Assembly: GCA_030611395.1 (NCBI GenBank)
Contig: JAUWPX010000070.1
Location: 1 to 7,159, forward strand
Length of the DNA: 7,159 bases
Reading direction: 5' to 3'
Source: Bacteroidota bacterium
GTDB taxonomy: Bacteria; Bacteroidota; Bacteroidia; Bacteroidales; VadinHA17
Shown here: positions 1 through 7,006 of the stretch, piece after piece
Numbering within the stretch: the stretch's first letter is position 1
Layout of the letters: every line of letters starts with the position of its first letter
Notes under the pieces: generated by a model
What the model was told of the DNA's origin: nothing
What the model saw: the letters and a program-made list of their open reading frames with translations, nothing else
The model's database searches: none
Position numbers and translations under genes: made by a program

Positions 1-215
1 TCTGTTCTTATTGCAGAATACTTGTGAAATTTTACCGGGTATCCTTCAAGATATTTTTTTCGCTTTTTATTTATCTGAATATCAACAATATCTCCAGGGA
101 CTAACTGTGGTATAAAAATAATTTTTTCATTATGTTTCGCAATAGCTTTTCCTTCAGCGCCAATATCCAGGATCTCGACCTTCTCAAGTAATGGTATTTT
201 TTTTCTTTTACTCAA
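1..215 (-). CDS. rlmD: 23S rRNA (uracil-C5)-methyltransferase, RlmD type, N-terminal fragment
   Basis: Only the first 71 codons are present; the gene runs off the left edge. The translation begins MSKRKKIPLLEKVEILDIG and continues through EGKAIA, IFIPQLVPGDIVDI and a lysine/arginine-rich KKRKKYLEGYPVKFHKYS segment. This is the pattern of the RNA-binding TRAM domain (about residues 5-64) that opens RlmD/RumA-type enzymes, which use S-adenosylmethionine to make 5-methyluridine in 23S rRNA. The start is TTG (213-215). An in-frame TAG lies four codons upstream with no ATG or GTG between, so TTG is the only conventional start. The catalytic domain and the cysteines of the iron-sulfur cluster lie outside the window, so RlmD cannot be separated from related paralogues such as RlmC/RlmCD. 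The gene is divergent from the ABC-F gene and shares its promoter region. Confidence 0.75.
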   Translation of the reverse strand, partial: MSKRKKIPLLEKVEILDIGAEGKAIAKHNEKIIFIPQLVPGDIVDIQINKKRKKYLEGYPVKFHKYSAIRT

Positions 216-239
216 ATCTATATGGTTCTATTTGTTGTA

Positions 240-247
240 CAAAGATA
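240..247 (-). promoter_or_regulatory. -7 promoter box for the rlmD-like gene
   Basis: Read on the minus strand this is TATCTTTG, an exact match to the Bacteroidetes primary sigma factor -7 consensus TAnnTTTG. It lies 24 bases before the TTG start at 215, which would give a leader of under 20 bases. I do not see a clear TTG-type -33 box at the usual spacing upstream (an ATCTTTATT stretch is the nearest), so the call rests on the -7 element and its position. Confidence 0.5.
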
Positions 248-265
248 GGGAATAAAGGGAATAAA
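248..265. repeat. Tandem duplication of GGGAATAAA between the divergent promoters
   Basis: Two perfect adjacent copies of the 9-mer GGGAATAAA (248-256 and 257-265) fill most of the space between the two -7 boxes. The tract could be a binding site for a regulator acting on both promoters, or simply a small local duplication. The sequence alone does not decide this. Confidence 0.6.
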
Positions 266-271
266 GATTTT

Positions 272-279
272 TATCTTTG
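272..279 (+). promoter_or_regulatory. -7 promoter box for the ABC-F/GWxTD/rlmB operon
   Basis: TATCTTTG matches the Bacteroidetes -7 consensus TAnnTTTG exactly and ends 24 bases before the ATG at 304. Transcription would start near 285, giving a leader of roughly 20 bases. No convincing -33 TTG element is visible at normal spacing. It mirrors the identical box on the other strand at 240-247, so the two promoters diverge and their upstream elements would overlap. Confidence 0.5.
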
Positions 280-303
280 CACCGTGAGTAAAAAATATTG
301 GCA

Positions 304-2262
304 ATGATCTCATTGAATAAGGTAAGTATACGGTTTGGCGCATTTGAATTGTTAAGCAATATTTCTTTAATGATTAATCCAGGCGAGAAGGTTGGTCTGG
401 TTGGGAATAACGGAGCAGGTAAGACTACATTACTAAGGTTGTTCGTGGAGAAAATAAAACCCGGTGATGGGGAAGTTGTTATTCCAAAAGAAACAACTGT
501 GGGGTATTTGCCACAGCAGATGAAGCATAAAGACAGAAGAAACCTTCTGGGCGAAACCCTGACAGCTTTTTCGGGGATAACCCGGCTTGAAGAAGAAATT
601 GAAAATATCAACAATGTACTTGCTCAACGGGAAGACTATAAATCAGATGAATATAAGGGGTTGATCCACAGGCTGTGTGAAGCCCATGAGGAATACCGGA
701 TTAAAGGGGGACATAGTATTATGGCTGATACTGAAAAAGCCCTGATTGGTTTGGGATTTACACGTGATGAATTCAGTAAACCTACTTCTTTGTTCAGCGG
801 GGGATGGCGAATGAGAATTGAGTTGGCAAAATTGTTGCTTAAAAAACCGGATTTTCTTCTCCTTGATGAGCCTACTAACCATCTTGATATTGAATCTATT
901 CAATGGCTTGAGAATTACCTTAAAGATTATCATGGGGGGGTAATCCTTATTTCACATGACAGGGCTTCCCTGGATAATGTTACAACCCGCACTGTTGAAT
1001 TATTACTTGGTAAAATATATGATTATAAAGCACCCTTTTCTCAGTTTGTTATTCTGCGCCGGGAAAGGATGGAAACACAGTTGGCAGCATATAGGAATCA
1101 ACAGAAAAAAATTGCGGATACAAATGAATTTATTGATCGTTTCAGATATAAAGCCACTAAAGCTGTACAGGTTCAATCACGAATTAAACATCTGGATAAG
1201 ATAGAAAGAATTGAGTTGGAAAGTGAAGACAGGTCAGCGATAAGTATAAAATTTCCGCCTGCACCCAGAGCAGGGTCTATTGTTGTTGAAGCTGCGAGTC
1301 TTAGTAAAAGCTATGGAATGAATCTGGTTCTTGATGAAATAGATATTATTATTGAGAGAGGAGAAAAGGTGGCTTTTGTTGGAAAAAATGGCGAAGGGAA
1401 AACTACATTTGCCAGGGTATTGATGGGGGAGCTTGAATTCAGTGGTAACCTGAAGATTGGATATAATGTAATTACAGGCTACTTTGCTCAAACCCAGGAC
1501 GAATTGATGGATGGTAACAAAACGGTGTTTAAGACTATTGATGATATAGCCACAGGTAGTATCCGTACAAGGATAAGAGATATTCTCGGTGCATTTTTAT
1601 TCAGTGGAGAAGAGATTGATAAAAAAGTGAAGGTGTTGTCAGGTGGAGAACGTTCAAGGCTTGCTTTAGTAAAACTTTTGCTGGAACCCTATAACCTTCT
1701 GATTATGGATGAGCCGACTAATCATTTGGATATGAGATCTAAAGATATTCTAAAAGAAGCATTGCTTAAATATGACGGGACTCTGATTATAGTTTCGCAC
1801 GACCGGGAATTTCTTGATGGTTTAACAAATAAAGTGTTTGAATTCAGCAACCGTAAAATAAAAGAAAGCATAGGAGGTATTTATGATTTTCTAAGAAGGA
1901 AGAAGATAGAATCTTTGCGTGAACTGGAAATAAAAAGAACAGGAATAAATACTTTACAGAAAAAAGAGACATCAAATAAGAAGAATTATATCAGACGGAA
2001 AGAATATGAAAAGAATTTACGGAAGCTGGAAAGGAGGGTTAGTAAACTGGAAAGTGAGATTGATATCCTTGAGAAGGAAATTGCTGAAATGGATAGAGTG
2101 ATTGCCTCACCCAAAGAATTTGCAAATTATAACTCAGGTAAAGGTTTTTTTATTGAATATGAAAAACTTAAAGAGAAGCTTTCATTGAAATTAAAGGAGT
2201 GGGAGGAATGTAGTGCTGATATTGAAAAAAGAATAGTTATATTTCGTAAGATTACTGATTGA
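304..2262 (+). CDS. ABC-F family ATPase, YheS-like (ribosome-associated)
   Basis: A 652-residue protein with two ABC ATPase domains and no membrane segments, so a cytoplasmic ABC-F protein and not a transporter. Domain 1 has Walker A GNNGAGKT (34-41), signature LFSGGWRMR (163-171), Walker B LLLDEPTNHLD with catalytic Glu189, and the SHD switch (217-219). The interdomain linker contains FIDRFRYKATKAVQVQSRIK (about 276-295), closely resembling E. coli YheS; in ABC-F proteins this linker reaches the ribosomal P-site tRNA. Domain 2 has Walker A GKNGEGKT (360-367), LSGGERSRLAL (445-455) and Walker B IMDEPTNHLD with Glu470. The last ~110 residues are charged and probably a coiled coil, as in YheS/Uup. 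An in-frame TTG lies two codons upstream (298), but ATG at 304 gives the usual MISLNKVS family start. First gene of a three-gene operon. Known family roles are translation quality control or antibiotic protection; no resistance role is indicated here. Confidence 0.93.
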   Translation: MISLNKVSIRFGAFELLSNISLMINPGEKVGLVGNNGAGKTTLLRLFVEKIKPGDGEVVIPKETTVGYLPQQMKHKDRRNLLGETLTAFSGITRLEEEIENINNVLAQREDYKSDEYKGLIHRLCEAHEEYRIKGGHSIMADTEKALIGLGFTRDEFSKPTSLFSGGWRMRIELAKLLLKKPDFLLLDEPTNHLDIESIQWLENYLKDYHGGVILISHDRASLDNVTTRTVELLLGKIYDYKAPFSQFVILRRERMETQLAAYRNQQKKIADTNEFIDRFRYKATKAVQVQSRIKHLDKIERIELESEDRSAISIKFPPAPRAGSIVVEAASLSKSYGMNLVLDEIDIIIERGEKVAFVGKNGEGKTTFARVLMGELEFSGNLKIGYNVITGYFAQTQDELMDGNKTVFKTIDDIATGSIRTRIRDILGAFLFSGEEIDKKVKVLSGGERSRLALVKLLLEPYNLLIMDEPTNHLDMRSKDILKEALLKYDGTLIIVSHDREFLDGLTNKVFEFSNRKIKESIGGIYDFLRRKKIESLRELEIKRTGINTLQKKETSNKKNYIRRKEYEKNLRKLERRVSKLESEIDILEKEIAEMDRVIASPKEFANYNSGKGFFIEYEKLKEKLSLKLKEWEECSADIEKRIVIFRKITD

Positions 2263-2270
2263 TTATAATT

Positions 2271-3554
2271 ATGCGCAGGATTATATATATTGTTTTAATA
2301 GGATTGATTACAGTTTTGTTTCCAGGTTGCAAAACAGTTACTAAAATAAGACAAGACAGTAATCTTGCCTATATCTATAATCCGGGGAAGGCAACAATTC
2401 ATCCAAGGTATAAAGTTTATCATGATAACGATAATCAGTCAACACTATTTGTCAAAATCTATCCTGTTGAGTTGCTCTTTAACATGGCTAACCCGGAAGG
2501 GATTTACAGGGCTGAATTGGGGATATATTATCGTTTGTATGATCTTACTGTTGGCCGAATTGTTGTAGATAGCGGATTTGTGAAATATCCTGTTTTGATG
2601 CATAATGTTAAAAAGGAATTTATTGCCGCCATTCCAATCAAGGCAGAAAAAGAACATACTTATAATCTTGAGGTAATTGTTCGTGATATTTTTAGGAATA
2701 AAGCTGTCCAGTCATTTATTACAGTAGATAAGACATCTGAATATAACCGGCAGAATTTCATTGTTGTTGATTTTAAAACCAGAGTTCAAATTTTTAATCC
2801 TGTTGTTGATAGCTCCTTAGCTTTATGTATCCTTTATCCAGGAAAAGAATTAGATACTCTTTATATAAAGTATTTTAAGGATAAGAGTAAAATACCTGAT
2901 CCGCCTTCATTTCTTATTCCATCAGGATCAATGGATTTAGACCCTGATAGTGTTTGGTCAATTCCATATTCAGATACCTCCATATTGAAATTCCCTGTTC
3001 ATGGTATATATCAGGTCGGGATATCACCAGATCGTCTGGAGGGATATAGTTTTACATATTTTGGAGAATACTTTCCATCAGTTAAAACACCTGAAGAGAT
3101 GATTAAGCCTTTAGTGTATCTTGCTTCGCGAAATGAGATAAACAGACTACTTAATGATCCGGATCCTAAACTGGCAGTAGATAATTTTTGGCTTGAGAGC
3201 GCTTCAAATATCGAGAGAGCAAGAGAACTAATAAGGATCTATTACAACCGGGTATTATATGCTAACTATTTCTTTGCTTCATATAAGGAAGGATGGAAAA
3301 CTGACCGGGGAATGATATATATCGTTTATGGTCCGCCTGATGAAGTTTTCAAAAACGATGAGGAAGAAAAATGGATATTTGGAACGAAGAAATCGTCACC
3401 CAGGATATCATTTACCTTCACAAAAGTTAATAATCCTTTTACACAAAACGATTTTAAGCTAAGAAGAAATGCGGAAACCAATACTATGTGGGATCAGGCT
3501 GTAACAAGCTGGAGGAATGGTAATACTTTCGAAATAAATCAAATTAAAGAATAA
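2271..3554 (+). CDS. GWxTD domain-containing lipoprotein of unknown function
   Basis: A 427-residue protein starting with a signal peptide: MRRIIYIVLIGLITVLFPGC, where Cys20 is a plausible lipidation site (the lipobox FPGC is not ideal). After cleavage it would be an envelope lipoprotein. Residues 341-345 are GWKTD, followed by RGMIYIVYGPPDEV and then EKWIF, the hallmark of the GWxTD domain, known mainly from Bacteroidetes and related phyla and without an assigned biochemical function. The roughly 320 residues before it appear to be mixed beta-rich sequence without a motif I recognise. ATG at 2271 is chosen over an in-frame TTG at 2259, which would overlap the ABC-F stop; the ATG sits 8 bases after that stop and places the charged residues at the correct end of the signal peptide. 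The stop codon overlaps the rlmB start (TAATG), implying translational coupling. No Shine-Dalgarno sequence is visible. Confidence 0.88.
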   Translation: MRRIIYIVLIGLITVLFPGCKTVTKIRQDSNLAYIYNPGKATIHPRYKVYHDNDNQSTLFVKIYPVELLFNMANPEGIYRAELGIYYRLYDLTVGRIVVDSGFVKYPVLMHNVKKEFIAAIPIKAEKEHTYNLEVIVRDIFRNKAVQSFITVDKTSEYNRQNFIVVDFKTRVQIFNPVVDSSLALCILYPGKELDTLYIKYFKDKSKIPDPPSFLIPSGSMDLDPDSVWSIPYSDTSILKFPVHGIYQVGISPDRLEGYSFTYFGEYFPSVKTPEEMIKPLVYLASRNEINRLLNDPDPKLAVDNFWLESASNIERARELIRIYYNRVLYANYFFASYKEGWKTDRGMIYIVYGPPDEVFKNDEEEKWIFGTKKSSPRISFTFTKVNNPFTQNDFKLRRNAETNTMWDQAVTSWRNGNTFEINQIKE

Positions 3555-4297
3555 TGTCCAATAGAGATGATAATTTTATTTATGGGATACGTAGCGCAAT
3601 TGAAGCTATTCGTGCTGGGAAGGAAATTGACAAGATATTTATCAGGCAGGGGGCAAAGAGTGACCTTGCTAATGAGCTCTTTGGTTTAATACGAAAAGAA
3701 AAAATTCCTTATCAGTTTGTTCCGGTGCAACGTCTTAATCGTATTACACAAAAAAATCATCAGGGTGTAATTACTTATTTATCGTTAATCAGTTATTATA
3801 CAGTGGAACAGATTTTACCCGGGATATATGAATCGGGAGAAAATCCATTTATCCTGGTTCTTGACCAGATATCTGATGTGAGAAATTTTGGAGCAATAAT
3901 CAGGACAGCTGAATGTGCAGGTGTGCACGCAGTAGTTATACCCAAAAAAGGATCAGCACAAATAAATTCTGATGCTATGAAAACATCTGCCGGAGCATTG
4001 CATACAATGCCGGTTTGTCGTAACGAAGAACTTTCAGAAGCTATTAAATTCATGAAAGATAGCGGATTACATATAGTTGCAGCGACAGAAAAAGCGAAAA
4101 ACATCTATCATAATGCCAGGTTTGATACACCATTGGCTATTATTTTGGGTTCAGAGGAAAAAGGGATAAGCGAGAAATTACTTGAACTGGCCGATGAGAG
4201 AATAAAAATCCCATTGAAAGGGAAAATAGATTCTCTGAATGTTTCTGTTACTGCAGGTATTTTAGTTTTTGAGGCGATCAGGCAAAGAATCCAGTAA
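3554..4297 (+). CDS. rlmB: 23S rRNA (guanosine-2'-O)-methyltransferase RlmB, SpoU/TrmH family
   Basis: A 247-residue SPOUT-class methyltransferase with the usual RlmB length and layout. The N-terminal substrate-binding domain (about 1-80) opens with FIYGIRSAIEAI and ends in NHQGVITYLS. The trefoil-knot catalytic domain carries motif 1 DQISDVRNFGAIIRTAECAG (104-123) with the expected catalytic Arg117 and Asn111, motif 2 LAIILGSEEKGIS (194-206), and motif 3 IPLKGKIDSLNVSVTAG (219-235), whose SLNVS segment helps bind S-adenosylmethionine. RlmB methylates G2251 (E. coli numbering) in the P-loop of 23S rRNA; other TrmH-family targets cannot be excluded from sequence alone. The ATG overlaps the stop of the preceding lipoprotein gene by one base. 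The last 36 bases overlap the 3' end of the opposing channel gene. Confidence 0.92.
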   Translation: MSNRDDNFIYGIRSAIEAIRAGKEIDKIFIRQGAKSDLANELFGLIRKEKIPYQFVPVQRLNRITQKNHQGVITYLSLISYYTVEQILPGIYESGENPFILVLDQISDVRNFGAIIRTAECAGVHAVVIPKKGSAQINSDAMKTSAGALHTMPVCRNEELSEAIKFMKDSGLHIVAATEKAKNIYHNARFDTPLAIILGSEEKGISEKLLELADERIKIPLKGKIDSLNVSVTAGILVFEAIRQRIQ

Positions 4298-5542
4298 CCT
4301 CACTACATCATAACCACTGGGATTCTGGAATACTCTCAAATCGAATTCAGGTGCTACTGCAAGGATATGATCAAAGATATCAGATTGAATTTTCTCATAT
4401 TCAATCCATCTCTTGTCGTTACTGAAAACATATATTTGTAGCGGCAAACCTTTATCAGTTGGTTGTAACTGGCGTACCATACTTGTCATTTCATTGTTTA
4501 TCTTAGGATGGTTGTGAAGATATGATGTAATGTATGCTCTGAAAACCCCAATATTTGTCATTCTCCGCCCGTTTACCAGAACAGAATTATCAATTTCGTA
4601 TTTTTTGTTATGTTCGTCAAGCTCTTTTTCTTTATTTTCAATAATATCGCGTAGTATCTGTATTTTTTTGAACTTTTTTATCATCTCAGGGGTGCAGAAT
4701 TTAATACTTTTCATATCAATAATAACCGAACGTTTGATCCTGCGTCCGCCTGATTCCTCCATTCCTTTCCAATTATAAAATGATTCGGAAATAAGGGCAT
4801 ACGTTGGAACGGTGGTAATGGTTTTATCCCAGTTTTGAACTTTTATTGTATTAAGACTGATTTCAATTACTGTTCCATCAGCATTATGATCGGGCATAGA
4901 TATCCAGTCGCCCGGTTTTACCATTTTATTCGCTGAAAGCTGGATACTTGCAATAAATCCAAGTATTGTATCCTTAAAAACAAGAATTAGCACAGCCGCA
5001 GCTGTACCTAAGGCAGTTAATAGTTTCGTTGGAGATTTATCAAATACTGTTGAAATAATAAGAATAATTGCAATGAAGTATACCACTATTTTAACAACCT
5101 GAACATACCCGGTTATAGGGCGGTTCTTTGATATTGGAAGGCTTATGTAAACTTCATGCATTGCATTTATAAATGAATCTGCAACAAGCGAACCTATTAG
5201 GATCATATACAGATATGATCCATTCCGGAGAAGCTTGATAATAGCAGGATAATCCTCAAAAACAAGTGGTGCCAGGAAAAATATTACAAAAGCCGGTGCA
5301 AAGTGTGACAAGCGGTTGAAAACTTTTCTTTCCAGAAAAATATCGTCTATTCTGGTCTTGGATTTTTTTATTATGGTTGTTAAAGTGGAAACTATAAGTT
5401 TCCTTATTATAAGGTTAGACAAGTAACTTAATAGTGTGGCAACAATTAGAAAGATGAACATTCTGATAAATGCCGCCAGATATAGTGGCATACCTATTCC
5501 GGTTAACAAATTATCCATCCAGTCATTAACTAATGTATTCAT
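4262..5542 (-). CDS. ybdG: Mechanosensitive ion channel, MscS superfamily, YbdG (MscM) type
   Basis: A 426-residue inner-membrane channel close in length to E. coli YbdG (415 residues). Hydrophobic segments lie near residues 19-41, 81-96, 108-126, 147-167 and 173-199, giving about five membrane passes. The last is the pore helix, leading into LVFKDTILGFIASIQLSAN (187-205) and the beta-domain sequence KPGDWISMP (209-217). The long cytoplasmic part matches YbdG and not short MscS: SGGRRIKRSV (264-273), RRMTNIGVFRAY (326-337), MVRQLQPTDKGLPLQIYVFS (355-374) and QSDIFDHILAV (386-396). The insert at about 280-325 between beta-domain segments is also a YbdG trait. Such channels open on membrane tension to release solutes during hypo-osmotic shock. 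It is convergent with rlmB (36-base coding overlap) and divergent from the M64 peptidase gene. Confidence 0.93.
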   Translation of the reverse strand: MNTLVNDWMDNLLTGIGMPLYLAAFIRMFIFLIVATLLSYLSNLIIRKLIVSTLTTIIKKSKTRIDDIFLERKVFNRLSHFAPAFVIFFLAPLVFEDYPAIIKLLRNGSYLYMILIGSLVADSFINAMHEVYISLPISKNRPITGYVQVVKIVVYFIAIILIISTVFDKSPTKLLTALGTAAAVLILVFKDTILGFIASIQLSANKMVKPGDWISMPDHNADGTVIEISLNTIKVQNWDKTITTVPTYALISESFYNWKGMEESGGRRIKRSVIIDMKSIKFCTPEMIKKFKKIQILRDIIENKEKELDEHNKKYEIDNSVLVNGRRMTNIGVFRAYITSYLHNHPKINNEMTSMVRQLQPTDKGLPLQIYVFSNDKRWIEYEKIQSDIFDHILAVAPEFDLRVFQNPSGYDVVRLLDSLPDRLKN

Positions 5543-5624
5543 GTTATTTCAGGAATTAGTGATTATTTATTTAAACTTTCGGATTTTATTGATGGGCTCT
5601 AATATAGTTTTTATATATTAGTTG

Positions 5625-5632
5625 CAAAAATA
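5625..5632 (-). promoter_or_regulatory. Possible -7 promoter box for the mechanosensitive channel gene
   Basis: On the minus strand this reads TATTTTTG, fitting the Bacteroidetes consensus TAnnTTTG. It is 82 bases before the ATG at 5542, implying a leader of about 75 bases. The -33 element would fall in the first codons of the divergent peptidase gene and none is obvious there. In such AT-rich DNA a chance match is plausible. No good -7 match was found on the plus strand for the peptidase gene; the nearest, TAGTTTTT at 5605-5612, lacks the final G. Confidence 0.3.
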
Positions 5633-5640
5633 ATATTATC

Positions 5641-6927
5641 ATGAGATTAACTTGTTTGTTTTTAGTAATTCTTTTAGCAGGAAATCTGAGTGGTCAGGTG
5701 ACCTTTGATGATTTTTTTACCAATAAATGCCTTAGAATCGATTATTACTTGTCAGGTGATGCTTCTCAAACTGTGGTTTCGTTAGCACAATTGAAAAAGG
5801 AACCATATTGGGCCGGTAATCACGAGAACCTTGTAGATCCCTTTAACTATGGGAAGTATAAAATTCTTGTTTATGATAAAGAAAGTGATAAGCTTATTTA
5901 TTCAAAAGGCTTTTGTACCCTTTTCCAGGAATGGCAAACAACAGCTGAAGCACATGAACTGAATCGAAGTTATTACCAGGTTAATACCATCCCTTTTCCT
6001 AAAAAACCGGTAAGGTTTGAGATTCATATGCGTGAAAAGGGAATTAAGTTTTCTAAGATTTTCGAGTATTCTGTTGATACAGCCAATTATTTCATTTTGA
6101 ATGAAATACCTGTCAAATGCAATGTGACAAAGATCCATGGAGATTCGAAACCGGATGAGAGTGTTGATGTTGCTTTTATTGCTGAAGGTTATACATTTAG
6201 TGAAATGGATAAATTCAGAAATGATGTAAAAAGAATGGCAAATTATCTCTTCAGCACTTCTCCTTTTGAGAAATATGAAGACAAATTCAATATCTGGGCA
6301 GTTGAAGCTATATCTGAAGAATCGGGTACTGACATACCGGGAGAAATGATATATAAAAAGACAGCACTGAATTCAGGTTTTTATACTTTTGATATTGCAA
6401 GATACCTGACCACCAATGATTTGAAATCAATATATGATTATGCTGCAAATGTTCCATACGATCAGGTTTACGTTCTGATAAACAGTGAACGGTACGGAGG
6501 AGGTGGAATATATAATCACTATTCGGCAAGTACTTCTGATCATGAACTTACTCCCAGGGTATTGGTGCATGAATTTGGTCACGGTTTTGCCGGTCTTGCA
6601 GATGAATATTATTCTTCAGCAGTAGCCTATGAGGATTTCTATCCATTGGATATTGAACCCTGGGAACCTAATATTACTACATTGGTTGATTTTGATAGTA
6701 AATGGAAAGATATGATTAATAAGAAAACACCTGTTCCTACTCCACCGGATGTAGAATTTGTAGAAACAATTGGAGTCTTTGAGGGTGGCGGGTATATGGC
6801 AAAGGGAGTATACAGACCATATATTGATTGCAGGATGAATACCAATGAAGCATCCGGCTTTTGCCCTGTATGTCAAAGAGCAATCAGCCGGATGATAGAA
6901 TATTATACGAAGAAGGGGAATAAATAA
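5641..6927 (+). CDS. Exported zinc peptidase of family M64 (IgA-peptidase-like)
   Basis: A 428-residue protein with a signal peptide (about 1-18; hydrophobic core CLFLVILLAGNL, likely cleavage SG/Q), so periplasmic or secreted. Residues about 20-145 correspond to the beta-rich N-terminal domain of M64 peptidases. The catalytic domain starts near 150, with DVAFIAEGYT, and has the zinc site HEFGHGFAGLADEY (310-323): His310 and His314 as ligands, Glu311 as general base, Asp321 as probable third ligand. Downstream come Cys397 in DCRMNT, whose Met399 may be the metzincin Met-turn, and FCPVC (407-411), a conserved C-terminal cysteine cluster. Family M64 is named for a Clostridium ramosum IgA protease, but most Bacteroidetes members have no proven substrate, so IgA cleavage should not be assumed. 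I see no C-terminal sorting domain for type IX secretion; the protein ends shortly after the cysteine motif. It appears monocistronic. Confidence 0.92.
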   Translation: MRLTCLFLVILLAGNLSGQVTFDDFFTNKCLRIDYYLSGDASQTVVSLAQLKKEPYWAGNHENLVDPFNYGKYKILVYDKESDKLIYSKGFCTLFQEWQTTAEAHELNRSYYQVNTIPFPKKPVRFEIHMREKGIKFSKIFEYSVDTANYFILNEIPVKCNVTKIHGDSKPDESVDVAFIAEGYTFSEMDKFRNDVKRMANYLFSTSPFEKYEDKFNIWAVEAISEESGTDIPGEMIYKKTALNSGFYTFDIARYLTTNDLKSIYDYAANVPYDQVYVLINSERYGGGGIYNHYSASTSDHELTPRVLVHEFGHGFAGLADEYYSSAVAYEDFYPLDIEPWEPNITTLVDFDSKWKDMINKKTPVPTPPDVEFVETIGVFEGGGYMAKGVYRPYIDCRMNTNEASGFCPVCQRAISRMIEYYTKKGNK

Positions 6928-6929
6928 AT

Positions 6930-7003
6930 CCGTCAGCAGTCCTCAGTCTACAGTCGACAATTGTAGTTTGGCTTTTTTATTGCCAACTGCCAACTGCCGA
7001 TTT
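6930..7003. repeat. Inward-facing arrays of degenerate heptamers (CAGTYNN)
   Basis: The gap between the peptidase gene and the right-edge gene has a 7-base rhythm. On the plus strand the units are CCGTCAG (6930), CAGTCCT (6937), CAGTCTA (6944), CAGTCGA (6951), then CAATTGT (6958). On the minus strand, read inward from the right, they are AAATCGG (7003-6997), CAGTTGG (6996-6990), CAGTTGG (6989-6983), then CAATAAA (6982-6976). Both halves therefore follow CAGTYNN, point toward each other, and end in a CAAT unit flanking a short centre. No open reading frame or mobile-element feature explains it. Confidence 0.6.
6963..6990 (+). terminator. Possible stem-loop terminator after the M64 gene
   Basis: GTAGTTTGGC (6963-6972) can pair with GCCAACTGC (6982-6990), giving a nine-pair stem including one G-U pair and one bulged T, with a T-rich 9-base loop. 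It is 35 bases after the peptidase stop and between convergent genes, where a terminator is expected. No clean T-run follows the stem (a T-rich stretch begins only around 7001), and the stem is built partly from the heptamer repeats, so its role as a terminator is uncertain. Confidence 0.35.
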
Positions 7004-7006
7004 CTT

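Noticed and set aside
298..303. Upstream TTG start for the ABC-F gene
   Set aside because: It adds only two residues ahead of a family-typical MISLNKVS start and would shorten the already short leader, so ATG at 304 is preferred.
228..614. Minus-strand open frame of 128 codons over the promoter region and the start of the ABC-F gene
   Set aside because: It is antisense to the well-supported N-terminal ABC domain and covers the promoter boxes; the translation has low-complexity serine/leucine content and no recognisable domain.
2259..2270. Upstream TTG start for the GWxTD gene, overlapping the ABC-F stop
   Set aside because: It would place four hydrophobic residues ahead of the Arg-Arg of the signal peptide; ATG at 2271 gives a standard lipoprotein signal.
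4287..4325. Imperfect inverted repeat (GAATCCAGT with ACTGGGATTC) at the rlmB/channel junction, considered as a bidirectional terminator
   Set aside because: The loop is 20 bases, the stem has a bulge and there is no T-run on either strand; much of the signal lies in channel coding sequence.
6308..6876. Several minus-strand open frames inside the M64 gene
   Set aside because: They are antisense to conserved catalytic-domain sequence, overlap each other in different frames and show no domain features.
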